64,000 nt of DNA from Geothrix campi (lineage in GTDB: Bacteria > Acidobacteriota > Holophagae > Holophagales > Holophagaceae): assembly GCF_024609265.1 (NCBI RefSeq), contig NZ_JANHMP010000002.1, positions 372,001 to 436,000 on the forward strand. The letters run 5' to 3'. The notes beneath the pieces were generated by a model. That model saw only the letters and a program-made list of their open reading frames with translations. It searched no databases and was not told the origin of the DNA. This document shows positions 24,182 to 33,025 of this stretch, one piece after another (positions within the stretch are counted from its first letter, which is position 1; each line of letters begins with the position of its first letter). The translations under genes were made by a program, and so were the position numbers.

Positions 24182-26283
24182 AGCGCCGCGACTTCCTCCT
24201 GGCCACCGGCACCGTGGGCCTGGTGCTCTGGTTCCCGCTCGAAGGCTCCCTCCAGGCGCAGGAGTCGGAACGGACCGCCGCCCGGCCGGGCTATCCCAAG
24301 GACTTCAATGCCTACCTCAGGATCGGTCCCGATGGCCGCGTCACCTGCCTGGTGGGCAAGGTGGAGCTGGGCCAGGGGGCCATGACGGCCCTGGCCATGC
24401 TCCTCGCCGAGGAACTGGACGTGGCGCTGGAACGGGTGGACATGGTCATGGGCGATACAGACCTCTGTCCCTGGGACGTGGGCACCTTCGGCTCCCTGAG
24501 CATCTGGCAGTTCGGCCCTGTCCTGCGTGGCGCCGCGGCCGAGGCCCGCGCCGTGCTGCTCCAGATGGCGGGCGAGAGATGGTCGGTGTCGGCGGAACGT
24601 CTGCAGGTGAAGGATGGGGTCATCTCGGTGATCGGCGATCCCAAGAGGCAGGTGAGCTACGGGCAACTCGTCCAGGGGCGGCAGATCGAGCGCCACCTGG
24701 AGAAGGTGACCGTGAAGCCGGTGTCCGCCTTCCGTCTCGTCGGCAAGTCCGTGGCGCGCAAGGACGCCCAGGAGAAGGTGACCGGCCGGGCGAAGTACGC
24801 CGCCGATACCGGCCTGCCCGGCACCCTGCACGCGTGTGTCCTGCGGCCGCCGATTCACGGCGCGAAGCTGCAGCGGGTGGACACGGGCGCTGCCGAGCGG
24901 ATACCCGGTGTCCGCATCGTGCGCGAGGGCGACCTGCTCGCCGCGCTCCATGAGCGCCCTGACCTGGCCACCCAGGCCCGGCGGGTCATCAAGGCCGACT
25001 TCAGCCATCCCGAGGCAGGCCCCGATGACACCAGCATCTTCGACCACCTGCTGAAGACCGCCCCACCGGCCCAGCTGGTGTACGAGGCTGGTGATCTGCG
25101 GGCGGGAGCACGCCAGGCCACCCGGACGCTCGAAGCCACCTACCTCAACAGCTACGTGGCCCATGCTCCCATCGAGACCCACTCGGCCGTGGCGCAGTTC
25201 GTCGATGGGAAGGCCACAGTCTGGGCCAGTACCCAGGCGCCGTTCATCGTACGAACCGAAGTGGCCCGGGCCCTCGGCCTCCCCACACAGAAGGTGCGGG
25301 TGATCACGCCCTACGTCGGCGGTGGCTTTGGAGGCAAGAGCTCCGGCCCTCAGGCCGTGGAGGCGGCCCGCCTTGCGCGGGCGGCCGGGGTGCCGGTGCA
25401 GGTGGTGTGGGACCGCGCCGAGGAGTTCTTCCACGACACCTTCCGCCCCGCCGCCGTCGTCAAGCTCCGTGCGGGTCTCTCCGCCTCGGGGCGGATCACC
25501 TTCTGGGACGGCCAAGTGGTGGGGGCCGGGGAGCGGGAGGCCAAGCCCTTCTATGCCATCCCTCACCAGCGAACCACTTCCGCGGGCAGCTGGCAGGGCG
25601 GAAACCCTCCGGGCATGCACCCCTTCGGGATCGGCCCCTGGCGCGCGCCGTCCGCCAACACCAACGGCTTCGCGCGGGAGTCGCACATCGATGCGCTGGC
25701 CACGCTGGCAGGCCGGGATCCCCTCGCCTTCCGGCTGGAGAATCTCTCGGATCCCCGGATGACCCGCGTGCTGAACCAGGTCGCCGAGAGGTTCCGCTGG
25801 GCAGCCAAGCCGGCACCCAGCGGCCGGGGCGTGGGGCTCGCCTGCGCGGTCTACCGCGGCACCTATGTGGCCGCCATGGCCGAAGTGGCCGTGGACAAGG
25901 CCACCGGGCAGGTGCAGGTGAAGCGGGTGGTCATGGCGCAGGACATGGGGGTCGTGGTGAACCCCGATGGGGCCCTCCAGCAGATGGAAGGTTGCATCAC
26001 CATGGGCCTGGGTTCCGCGCTTTCCGAGGAGGTCCGGTTCAAGGGCGGTGACGTGCTGGAGAAGAACTTCGACACCTACGGAATCCCACGCTTCTCCTGG
26101 CTTCCGAAGATCGAGACCATCCTCATCGACAACCCGGATGTCCCGGCCCAGGGCGGCGGGGAGCCAGCCATCACCGTCATGGGCGCCCTCCTCGCCAATG
26201 CCATCCATGACGCCATCGGGGTGAGGTTGTTCCAGCTCCCCATGACGCCGGAGCGGGTCAAGGCCGCCCTGGCGCACGGTTGA
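24178..26283 (+). CDS. Molybdenum hydroxylase molybdopterin-binding large subunit
   Basis: 701 residues. The N-terminus KRRDFLLATGTVGLVLW has a Tat-like twin-arginine pattern (RRDFL), suggesting a periplasmic or membrane-attached enzyme. Moco-binding features: GKVELGQGAMTALAM, TPYVGGGFGGKS, PWRAPSANTNGFARESHID, GGGEPAITVMGALLANAIHD. This is the isoquinoline 1-oxidoreductase beta-subunit type, oxidising N-heterocycles or aldehydes; the substrate is unknown. No Moco-insertion (XdhC-like) gene is visible next to it. Convergent with the radical SAM gene. Confidence 0.9.
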   Translation: MKRRDFLLATGTVGLVLWFPLEGSLQAQESERTAARPGYPKDFNAYLRIGPDGRVTCLVGKVELGQGAMTALAMLLAEELDVALERVDMVMGDTDLCPWDVGTFGSLSIWQFGPVLRGAAAEARAVLLQMAGERWSVSAERLQVKDGVISVIGDPKRQVSYGQLVQGRQIERHLEKVTVKPVSAFRLVGKSVARKDAQEKVTGRAKYAADTGLPGTLHACVLRPPIHGAKLQRVDTGAAERIPGVRIVREGDLLAALHERPDLATQARRVIKADFSHPEAGPDDTSIFDHLLKTAPPAQLVYEAGDLRAGARQATRTLEATYLNSYVAHAPIETHSAVAQFVDGKATVWASTQAPFIVRTEVARALGLPTQKVRVITPYVGGGFGGKSSGPQAVEAARLARAAGVPVQVVWDRAEEFFHDTFRPAAVVKLRAGLSASGRITFWDGQVVGAGEREAKPFYAIPHQRTTSAGSWQGGNPPGMHPFGIGPWRAPSANTNGFARESHIDALATLAGRDPLAFRLENLSDPRMTRVLNQVAERFRWAAKPAPSGRGVGLACAVYRGTYVAAMAEVAVDKATGQVQVKRVVMAQDMGVVVNPDGALQQMEGCITMGLGSALSEEVRFKGGDVLEKNFDTYGIPRFSWLPKIETILIDNPDVPAQGGGEPAITVMGALLANAIHDAIGVRLFQLPMTPERVKAALAHG

Positions 26284-26324
26284 CACGACGCGGCCGAACC
26301 CAGGCAGCAGAACCCCCGCAGCTC

Positions 26325-27197
26325 CTACAGCCCCCGTGCCCACTTCGGCCGCAGCGGGGTTCGGCCCGCGAGCGCCGCGTCGATGGCGGCCAGGATGGCC
26401 TCCCGATCGCGGGGCAGGCGGCCGCCGATGGGCAGGTAATTCGAGGCGTGGTTGGAACGGAAGATGGCGCCGCTGGGATGAGCCTCCTCCACGAACCAGC
26501 GCAACTCGGTCAGCAATCCACGGATATCGGGAAGTTCGAATCGTCCGTGGCCCTCCAGGTTGGCCAGGGGCGTGTCCGGGACCACAGTCAGCGTCAGCGT
26601 GGAAAGGAAGCGCGGATCCATGGCCGTGGCGAGACGCCCGGAAGCCCGTGCATGCACCTCGCTGCGCTCCCGGCCGCCGGCGCCCAGCAGGAAGATCAGC
26701 GATTGCTCCATGCCGGCCGCGCGGGCCTTGCGCGCCGCTTCGACATGTTCTGCCGCCGTGGCCCCCTTCGCGATGCGGTGGAGGGTCACGTCATCGCCCG
26801 ACTCCGGGCCGATGTAGAGCAGCGAAAGCCCCAACGCCCGGAGGCGCTCCAGCTCCTGGGGTGATTTCTCCAGCAGGTTGCGCGCCGTGGCATAGGTGCT
26901 GACGCGCCGGAGCCGGGGAAAGGCAGAGGCCAGGACGAGCAGGATGGGCTCCCACATCCCGAGGTCCATGCCCAGCGGATCGCCGTCGGCCACGAAGACG
27001 TGCCGCACGTCCTCGGCGAACCGGGCGCCGGCCTCGCCGATGTCGGCCAGAATCTCCTCCAGGGGGCGCACCCGGTAGCGCTTGTCCCGGTACATGGCGC
27101 AGTAGGTGCACGCATTCCACGAGCAGCCCAAGGTGGCCTGGAGAATGAACGATTCGGCCTCGCTGGGCGGGCGGAAGAGGGGCTCGTCGTAGCGCAT
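26325..27197 (-). CDS. Radical SAM protein
   Basis: 290 residues. The cluster motif is CSWNACTYC (CX4CX2C), in the context ILQATLGCSWNACTYCAMYR known from a family of uncharacterised radical SAM proteins. Then VFVADGDPLGMDL, YIGPESGDD and IFLLGAGGRE mark the (beta/alpha) barrel strands that bind SAM. Reaction unknown. ATG 27197 follows GGGAG by about 9 bases. The open frame upstream lacks similarity. Divergent from nfeD. Confidence 0.85.
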   Translation of the reverse strand: MRYDEPLFRPPSEAESFILQATLGCSWNACTYCAMYRDKRYRVRPLEEILADIGEAGARFAEDVRHVFVADGDPLGMDLGMWEPILLVLASAFPRLRRVSTYATARNLLEKSPQELERLRALGLSLLYIGPESGDDVTLHRIAKGATAAEHVEAARKARAAGMEQSLIFLLGAGGRERSEVHARASGRLATAMDPRFLSTLTLTVVPDTPLANLEGHGRFELPDIRGLLTELRWFVEEAHPSGAIFRSNHASNYLPIGGRLPRDREAILAAIDAALAGRTPLRPKWARGL

Positions 27198-27282
27198 GAG
27201 GACATTCTCCCGCAGCAGGCCGGGTCGGCGCCAAAAGGGGCATACCCCCCTGGTAGAATGATGCCGTCCCCGCGAGGTCTCC

Positions 27283-28656
27283 ATGCGAGCAGGTCGCGGT
27301 AGGGTCGGGTCCGATGCACCTTCAGTGCCGCTGGGATACGCGGCGGTCCGTCTGCTGCTTGTCGCTTTGGTCGCCCTGATGGCCCTGCTGGCGCCCAAGG
27401 TGGCCTGGGGAACCCAGACCGTGGAACGGCGAGTGGGTGTGGCGCGGGTGCAGGGGACCATTGGCCCGGCGACGGCGAGCTACCTCGCGAGGGCCGTCGG
27501 AGAGGCCGCCGGCCAGAAGGCCGAGTGCCTGATCATCGAACTTGATACGCCGGGGGGGCTCCTCGATTCGACGAAGGAGATCATCCAGAGCTTCCTCCGC
27601 TCACCCGTCCCCACGGTCGTGTACGTATCGCCCCAGGGGGCCTGGGCCGGCAGCGCGGGCTGCTTCATCACCATGGCCGCCGACGTGGCCGCGATGGCGC
27701 CCTCCACCAGCATCGGAGCGGCGCATCCAGTCGGCATCGGCACCGGCGGGGAGAAGCAGGACGACGTGATGAAGCAGAAGCTGGAGAACTTCGCCTCCAG
27801 CTACCTCGAGGCCATCGCCGGCAAGCGGCATCGCAATGTGGAATGGGCCAAGGCCTCGGTGCGCGAAAGTGCCTCGCTTACCGCCGAGAAGGCCCTCCAG
27901 ATGAACGTGGTGGACCTCATCGCCGAGGACATGCCCGACCTGCTGAAGCGCCTCGATGGGAGGGAGGCGGGGGGACGCAGGCTGGAGACCGCCGGGGCCA
28001 CCCTCGTCGTGATCCCGATGTCACCGCGGGAGAAGGCGTTCCAGATGATCGCGCATCCCCAGGTGATGCTGATCCTGATGCTGGTCGTGGTGTACGGGAT
28101 CATCGGTGAGCTGACCAGTCCCGGGGCCATCCTGCCGGGCGTGGCGGGCGTGATCGCGCTGCTGCTGCTGCTGTACCTCTCCTCGGTGCTGCCGATGAAT
28201 GTCACCGGGTTGGCGCTGATCGCCGTGGGAATCCTGCTGTTCACCATCGACGCCTTCGCCCCGACGCATGGCGTGCTCACGGCCGGCGGCGTCATCGCCT
28301 TCTTCCTCGGCCTGGTCATGCTCTTCGATCGGGGTGAACCCTATCTGCGCCTGTCGCTGATGTGGATGGTGCCCGCCACCGTCGTCACGGCCCTGTTCTT
28401 CATCTTCGTGGCCGGCGCGGGCATCCGCGCCCAGCGGCTTCCCGCCAGGGCCGGCGCGGAGACGATGCTGGGCCGGGTCGTCCCGGCCGTGGAGCCGATC
28501 GATCCCGCGGGCGGGAAGGTATTCATCGAGGGCGAGTACTGGAATGCCGTCAGCGCCGAGGCCATCGCGGCCGGCCAGGCGGTCGAGATCGTCGCACTGA
28601 ACGGGTTGACCTTGACGGTGAAATCGATGGGGACTTCCAAGGAGGAGCAATCATGA
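27283..28656 (+). CDS. nfeD: NfeD-family membrane serine protease (long form)
   Basis: 457 residues. Signal/anchor helix (VRLLLVALVALMALLAP), a ClpP-class protease domain (VARVQGTIGPATASYL, IIELDTPGGLLDSTKEI, GAWAGSAGCFITMAADVAAM with the nucleophile Ser, TSIGAAHPVG), four membrane helices around residues 265-390, and a C-terminal OB-fold (AETMLGRVVPAVEPID). This is the long NfeD that cleaves or partners with SPFH proteins. ATG 27283 has GAGG five bases upstream. The slipin gene overlaps its stop, the classic NfeD-stomatin operon. Confidence 0.92.
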   Translation: MRAGRGRVGSDAPSVPLGYAAVRLLLVALVALMALLAPKVAWGTQTVERRVGVARVQGTIGPATASYLARAVGEAAGQKAECLIIELDTPGGLLDSTKEIIQSFLRSPVPTVVYVSPQGAWAGSAGCFITMAADVAAMAPSTSIGAAHPVGIGTGGEKQDDVMKQKLENFASSYLEAIAGKRHRNVEWAKASVRESASLTAEKALQMNVVDLIAEDMPDLLKRLDGREAGGRRLETAGATLVVIPMSPREKAFQMIAHPQVMLILMLVVVYGIIGELTSPGAILPGVAGVIALLLLLYLSSVLPMNVTGLALIAVGILLFTIDAFAPTHGVLTAGGVIAFFLGLVMLFDRGEPYLRLSLMWMVPATVVTALFFIFVAGAGIRAQRLPARAGAETMLGRVVPAVEPIDPAGGKVFIEGEYWNAVSAEAIAAGQAVEIVALNGLTLTVKSMGTSKEEQS

Positions 28657-29417
28657 ACGAATTCCTGTTGTACCTGGGCCCCTGGATCGCCGTGCTTCTG
28701 GCGCTGGGACTGATCGTCCTGCCCCAGGCGGCGCGCATCCTGCGCGAGTACGAACGGGGCGTGATCTTCCGGTGGGGCAAGCTCAAGGGCGCCAAGGGGC
28801 CGGGCCTGATCTTCCTGATCCCCTTCATCGATCGCATGGTGCGGATGGACCTGCGCGTGGTCACCATCGATGTGCCCAAGCAGGAGGTCATGACCCGCGA
28901 CAATGTCCCTGCGACCGTGGATGCCGTGGTCTACTTCCGCGTCGTAGATCCAGAGTCGGCGGTGGTCAAGGTCGAGAACTTCCTCAAGGCCTCCTCCCTG
29001 ATCGCCCAGACCACCTTGCGCAAGGTGCTGGGCCAGTCGGAGCTGGATGAGCTGCTGGCCCATCGCGAAAAGATCAATGTCCAGCTGCAGGAGATCATCG
29101 ACCGCCAGACCGCGCCCTGGGGCGTGAAGGTGAGCACCGTGGAGGTGCGCGACGTGGTGCTTCCCGATGGGATGAAGCGCGCCATGGCCAAGCAGGCCGA
29201 AGCCGAGCGGGAACGGCGTGCCAAGGTCGTCAACGCCGAGGGCGAGTTCCAGGCCGCGGAGAAGATGGTGCAGGCCGCCGCCATGATGGCGGAGCAGCCC
29301 ATCTCGCTCCAGCTGCGCTTCCTCCAGACCATGGTGGAGATCTCCAGCGAGCACAACACCACCAGCTTCATCCCCCTGCCGAGCGAGCTCTTCCGGCCCT
29401 TCATCCAGAAGGGGTAG
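28653..29417 (+). CDS. Slipin (SPFH/stomatin family)
   Basis: 254 residues: one N-terminal membrane helix (LGPWIAVLLALGLIVLPQA), then the SPFH domain with REYERGVIFRWGKLKG, GPGLIFLIPFIDRMVRMDLR and TRDNVPATVDAVVYFRVVDP, and a C-terminal coiled coil (RAMAKQAEAERERRAKVV). Forms membrane microdomain rings; partner of NfeD. AGGAGG upstream and an ATGA overlap with nfeD. Confidence 0.94.
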   Translation: MNEFLLYLGPWIAVLLALGLIVLPQAARILREYERGVIFRWGKLKGAKGPGLIFLIPFIDRMVRMDLRVVTIDVPKQEVMTRDNVPATVDAVVYFRVVDPESAVVKVENFLKASSLIAQTTLRKVLGQSELDELLAHREKINVQLQEIIDRQTAPWGVKVSTVEVRDVVLPDGMKRAMAKQAEAERERRAKVVNAEGEFQAAEKMVQAAAMMAEQPISLQLRFLQTMVEISSEHNTTSFIPLPSELFRPFIQKG

Positions 29418-29432
29418 GGCGCCGGTCCTTCA

Positions 29433-30275
29433 TCAGCAGCCCCGGTACCGCGCCTCGGAGACCAGGAAGAGCCCCAAATCCACCGGATCGGCCGTCATCA
29501 ACGGCAGGCCCGCCACGAAACCCGGGCGGCCCACGCGGTCATCCAGGGGGGCCTGCGGGCAGAGCTTCTGGAACCGCGCCGTCAGCAAGCCGAGGTTGGC
29601 CAGGGTGGCCGGACCCATCTCGGCGCCCAGGCACTGGTAGCTCAGGCGGTGCTCGTACATGATCAGGTCCGGCGCGCCGTCCTGGCGCTGCACCAGGAGG
29701 AAGGGCTCTTTCGCGTGGGTGGTGCGCTCCGTCGTCTGCGTCACCTTCTTGGTCAGCATCATGCCGCCGCTGAGCACCGCCCGGCCCAGGCTCAACTGCC
29801 GCGTGGTCGTCTTTTCGATTTCGGTGGATGTGTGGGTGCGTGCGCCCCGCTGAAGCAGGCGCACGGCGGTGAACGGACAGGCGTGGGAAGCCCCTTGGGC
29901 GTCCTGGGCCAGGAAGCCGTCCGCCGTCCAGGTGAGGTCCCGGACGAGCACCCGGCGCGCATCAGTGGTCACCTCGGCCGGATCCGAGGCCCAGGCGAGG
30001 AAGCCCTCCGCCGTGAGGGCCGCGATCAGGGCATCGGGCTCCGTCGCGACTCGAAGGAGGATCCGCGGGAAGGTGCCCGCGAGCAGGCGGGCTCCATCCG
30101 CCGGGGCCAAACCCGCAAGCCTGGCGGCGCGGGCGATGGCGGTCGGATGGTCCGGGAGGCGGCCGAGGGTGATGAACATGGGCGAAAGGGGGAAGGGCGG
30201 CCAGGGGTTGAGTACGGGTCGCTGACCCGGCAGCCTTGGATTGAGGATATCTCCTGTCGGCACATCGTCTCCCAT
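29433..30275 (-). CDS. Hypothetical cytosolic protein
   Basis: 280 residues; no family recognised. No signal peptide or membrane segment. The N-terminal part after residue ~33 (FITLGRLPDHPTAIARAARL) is Ala-rich helical; the middle has an acidic/Thr segment (HTSTEIEKTTTRQLSLGRAV); the C-terminal part contains LIMYEHRLSYQCLGAEMGP. ATG 30275 is preferred for the GGAAGAG upstream; ATG 30179 lacks a ribosome site, ATG 30287 is another option. Codon use matches the neighbours, so it is a resident gene. Convergent with slipin, divergent from the PIG-L gene. Confidence 0.6.
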   Translation of the reverse strand: MGDDVPTGDILNPRLPGQRPVLNPWPPFPLSPMFITLGRLPDHPTAIARAARLAGLAPADGARLLAGTFPRILLRVATEPDALIAALTAEGFLAWASDPAEVTTDARRVLVRDLTWTADGFLAQDAQGASHACPFTAVRLLQRGARTHTSTEIEKTTTRQLSLGRAVLSGGMMLTKKVTQTTERTTHAKEPFLLVQRQDGAPDLIMYEHRLSYQCLGAEMGPATLANLGLLTARFQKLCPQAPLDDRVGRPGFVAGLPLMTADPVDLGLFLVSEARYRGC

Positions 30276-30396
30276 CTTCTCTTCCATGGAGAATCGGGCC
30301 TGGCGCTATGCTGGCCCTTCCGTCCAAGGAATCCCCATGCATCCAGGTCCCTCCGCGTGTGTCTTCCCTCCCTCCGCCGGCCGCGGGCGGTAGCCC

Positions 30397-32916
30397 ATGC
30401 AGATCCAGTGCCGGAGCCTCGTCATCGTCCTAGTGGCCGCCCTGGTACCCTGGCTCCAGGCCCAGGTCCCCGTGCGGGACGCGGCCGATCTGCGGAAGCA
30501 GCTCGACCGTCTCCAGACCGTGGGTAGCGTCCTCTACATCGCCGCCCACCCGGATGACGAGAACACGGCCGTGCTCGCCACCCTGTCCAAGGGCCGCAAC
30601 CTGCGCACCGCCTATCTCGCCCTGAACCGTGGCGGCGGCGGGCAGAACCTCATCGGCCCGGAACTGGGAGACGGCCTCGCGGCCATCCGGACCCAGGAGC
30701 TGCTGGCCGCGCGGCGCATCGATGGGGCCGAGCAATTCTTCACATCGGCGGTGGACTTCGGCTATTCCAAGACCGCCGAAGAATCCCTGCGTGTGTGGAA
30801 CCACGACAAGGTCCTCGCGGAGGTGGTGCGGACCATCCGCGCCTTCGAGCCCGACGTCATCCTCACACGGTTCCCCCCAGACGCCCGGGCGGGGCATGGC
30901 CACCACACCGCCTCCGCGCTGCTCGCCATCGAAGCCTTCAAGGCCGCTGCGGATCCGACTCGCTTCCCGGAGCAGCTTCGAGCGGGCCTGCGCCCCTGGC
31001 AGGCCACGCGACTGCTGTGGAACCACTACCTGTTCACCGACGATGCCCCCGCGCCACCCGCCAAGAGCCTCTCGCTGGACGTGGGTGCCTTCGATCCCCT
31101 GCTCGGCCGGTCCTACGGCGAACTCGCCGCCGAGAGCCGGAGCCAGCATCGCAGCCAGGGCTTCGGCGTGCTGGCCCAGCGGGGGCGGCGGGTGGAGACC
31201 TTCGAACTGCTGGCGGGCCGTCCCGCGAAGACCGACCCGTTTGAAGGGATCGACCTCAGCTGGTCCCGCTTCCCCGGCACCCGCGGCGTTGCCGCGCTCC
31301 TGCGCGAGGCCCGCCAGGGGTTCCGCCTCGATCAACCTGCCGCCATCCTGCCCCAGCTGGTGCGCGCCCTGGCGGACCTGCGAGGCCTGCCTCCAGCCGC
31401 CCAGGCGGAACCGCTCATCCAGGCCAAGGCTGCGGATCTGGAAGAGCTGATCCGGGCCGTCGCCGGCCTCTGGGTGGAAGCCATCGCCGACCGGCAGAGG
31501 ACGGCGCCCGGGGACCAGCTCACCGTGGCTGTCGCCCTGCTGGCGCGCGGCGGCAGCCCCCTGACCCTCGAGTCCCTGGCCCTGGAATCCGTCCGGCCCG
31601 AAGGCGTGAAGGTCCTGGAGCTCCGCAAGGATGGGAAGGCCCTGCCCGACAACGCTCCACGGAAGGAAGCTTTCACCATCACCGTGCCGAAGGAGACGCC
31701 TCTGAGCCAGCCCCACTGGCTGGGCGGCCCCGGCGCCGAGGCCTGGGCGGGCCTTCCCGAATCCCCGGCGCCGTTCCGCCTCCGGGCCCGGCTGACCACT
31801 TCCGACGGCGGCTTCGAGGTCAGAGTGCCCGTGCAGTTCCGCTTCCGGGATCCCGTGCTTGGTGAGCGGTATCAACCCCTGGCGGTGGTCCCCGCCGCCC
31901 TCGTGACCTTTGCGGATCCCGTGCAGGTCTTCGAGGACCCGCTGGCCAAGGAGGTGCGCCTCAAGGTGATGGCGGGCGGTTCCGCCACCTCGGGGCGGGT
32001 GCGCCTTCCGGCGCCGGCCGGGTGGCAGGTGGACCCGCCTGAACAGGCCTTCACCTTGACCCGCGTCGGGGAGGAACGGGAACTGGCCTTCCGGCTCACG
32101 CCACCCGCCTCGACGGCTTCCGGAGAGCTCCGTGCTGAGGTGGACACCGGCACTGGCTTCACGCCTGCGCTCAGCCTCGTGAAGCTGGACCATCCACACA
32201 TCCCCCTGCAGACCCTCCTGCCGCCCGCGAAAGTGCGCCTGGAGCGTTTCGACCTGAAGCACGATGGCCGCCGCATCGGCTACGTCATGGGGGCCGGCGA
32301 TGACATTCCCCTGGCCCTGCGCCGCATCGGCTACGAGGTGGAGCTCCTCACCGACGAGGCTCTGGCCCGGGAGGACCTCGGCAGGTTCGATGCCATCGTG
32401 CTGGGCATCCGCGCCTTCAACACCCGCCCGGCCCTCCACACCCTCAAGGAGCGCCTCCACGCCTATGTCGCGGCGGGCGGCACCGAGCTGGTGCTCTACA
32501 CCGTGAACACCGGCTTCCCGGGCATCAATGCCGCCATGGTCACGGAGGCGATCGGTCCCTATCCCTTCAAGGTGGGAAGGAAGCGCGTCACCGTTGAGAC
32601 CGTGCCGGTCCACCTCCTTGAGCCCGGGCACCCCGTCTTCCACTGGCCCAACGAGATCACCGCGAAGGATTTCGACGGCTGGGTGCAGGAGCGGAGCCTC
32701 TATCACGCGGAAGGCTGGGATACGCACTACACGGCCCTGATGGGCATGGCCGACCCCGGCGAAGCTGAGGATGGCGGGGCCCTGATCGTGGCTGGCTACG
32801 GGAAGGGTCACTACGTGTACACCGGCCTCTCCTTCTTCCGCCAGCTCCCCGATGGGGTGCCGGGCGCCACCCGCCTCTTCGCCAATCTCCTGGCCCTGGG
32901 GCACCCCCATGGCTGA
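30397..32916 (+). CDS. Secreted PIG-L family deacetylase with extra C-terminal domains
   Basis: 839 residues. Signal peptide (SLVIVLVAALVPWLQAQ). Residues ~40-260 are the PIG-L/LmbE domain: IAAHPDDENTAV carries the zinc-binding AHPDDE, ILTRFPPDARAGHGHHTAS carries the second zinc HxxH. A middle beta-sandwich (RLPAPAGWQVDPPEQAFTL) resembles the NEW3 domain. The C-terminal ~200 residues (YVMGAGDDIPLALRRIGYEV, FDAIVLGIRAFNTRP) look like a class I glutamine amidotransferase-like fold. Likely removes N-acetyl groups from sugars outside the cytosol. It overlaps a small membrane ORF that leads into an SSS symporter, suggesting linked product uptake. Confidence 0.85.
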   Translation: MQIQCRSLVIVLVAALVPWLQAQVPVRDAADLRKQLDRLQTVGSVLYIAAHPDDENTAVLATLSKGRNLRTAYLALNRGGGGQNLIGPELGDGLAAIRTQELLAARRIDGAEQFFTSAVDFGYSKTAEESLRVWNHDKVLAEVVRTIRAFEPDVILTRFPPDARAGHGHHTASALLAIEAFKAAADPTRFPEQLRAGLRPWQATRLLWNHYLFTDDAPAPPAKSLSLDVGAFDPLLGRSYGELAAESRSQHRSQGFGVLAQRGRRVETFELLAGRPAKTDPFEGIDLSWSRFPGTRGVAALLREARQGFRLDQPAAILPQLVRALADLRGLPPAAQAEPLIQAKAADLEELIRAVAGLWVEAIADRQRTAPGDQLTVAVALLARGGSPLTLESLALESVRPEGVKVLELRKDGKALPDNAPRKEAFTITVPKETPLSQPHWLGGPGAEAWAGLPESPAPFRLRARLTTSDGGFEVRVPVQFRFRDPVLGERYQPLAVVPAALVTFADPVQVFEDPLAKEVRLKVMAGGSATSGRVRLPAPAGWQVDPPEQAFTLTRVGEERELAFRLTPPASTASGELRAEVDTGTGFTPALSLVKLDHPHIPLQTLLPPAKVRLERFDLKHDGRRIGYVMGAGDDIPLALRRIGYEVELLTDEALAREDLGRFDAIVLGIRAFNTRPALHTLKERLHAYVAAGGTELVLYTVNTGFPGINAAMVTEAIGPYPFKVGRKRVTVETVPVHLLEPGHPVFHWPNEITAKDFDGWVQERSLYHAEGWDTHYTALMGMADPGEAEDGGALIVAGYGKGHYVYTGLSFFRQLPDGVPGATRLFANLLALGHPHG

Positions 32917-33025
32917 GGGAATCCCGCCCCTCCTCGGAACCTGGAAGCGCCTCTACCTGCTGGTCCTGGGCGAACTGCTGCTCTGCATCCTGGGCTTCCG
33001 CCTCTTCTCCTGGGCCTTCTCATGA
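32909..33025 (+). CDS. 38-residue single-pass membrane protein between PIG-L and SSS genes
   Basis: Short ORF (ATG 32909 to TGA 33025): a polar start ending in GTWKRLYL, one helix LLVLGELLLCILGFRLF, and the end SWAFS. It overlaps the PIG-L stop by 8 bases and the SSS start by 4 (ATGA), so it is read from the same message. Similar tiny proteins (W-x-x-LY-x-x-VL...F-x-x-F) occur before SSS symporter genes in other bacteria as I recall them; a role as a symporter subunit is inference. Confidence 0.65.
   Translation: MAEGIPPLLGTWKRLYLLVLGELLLCILGFRLFSWAFS

Noticed and set aside
24037-26343. 768-codon leftward open frame
   Set aside because: Antisense shadow of the molybdenum hydroxylase large subunit.
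30430-32910. 826-codon leftward open frame
   Set aside because: Antisense shadow of the PIG-L gene; no ribosome site, no motif.
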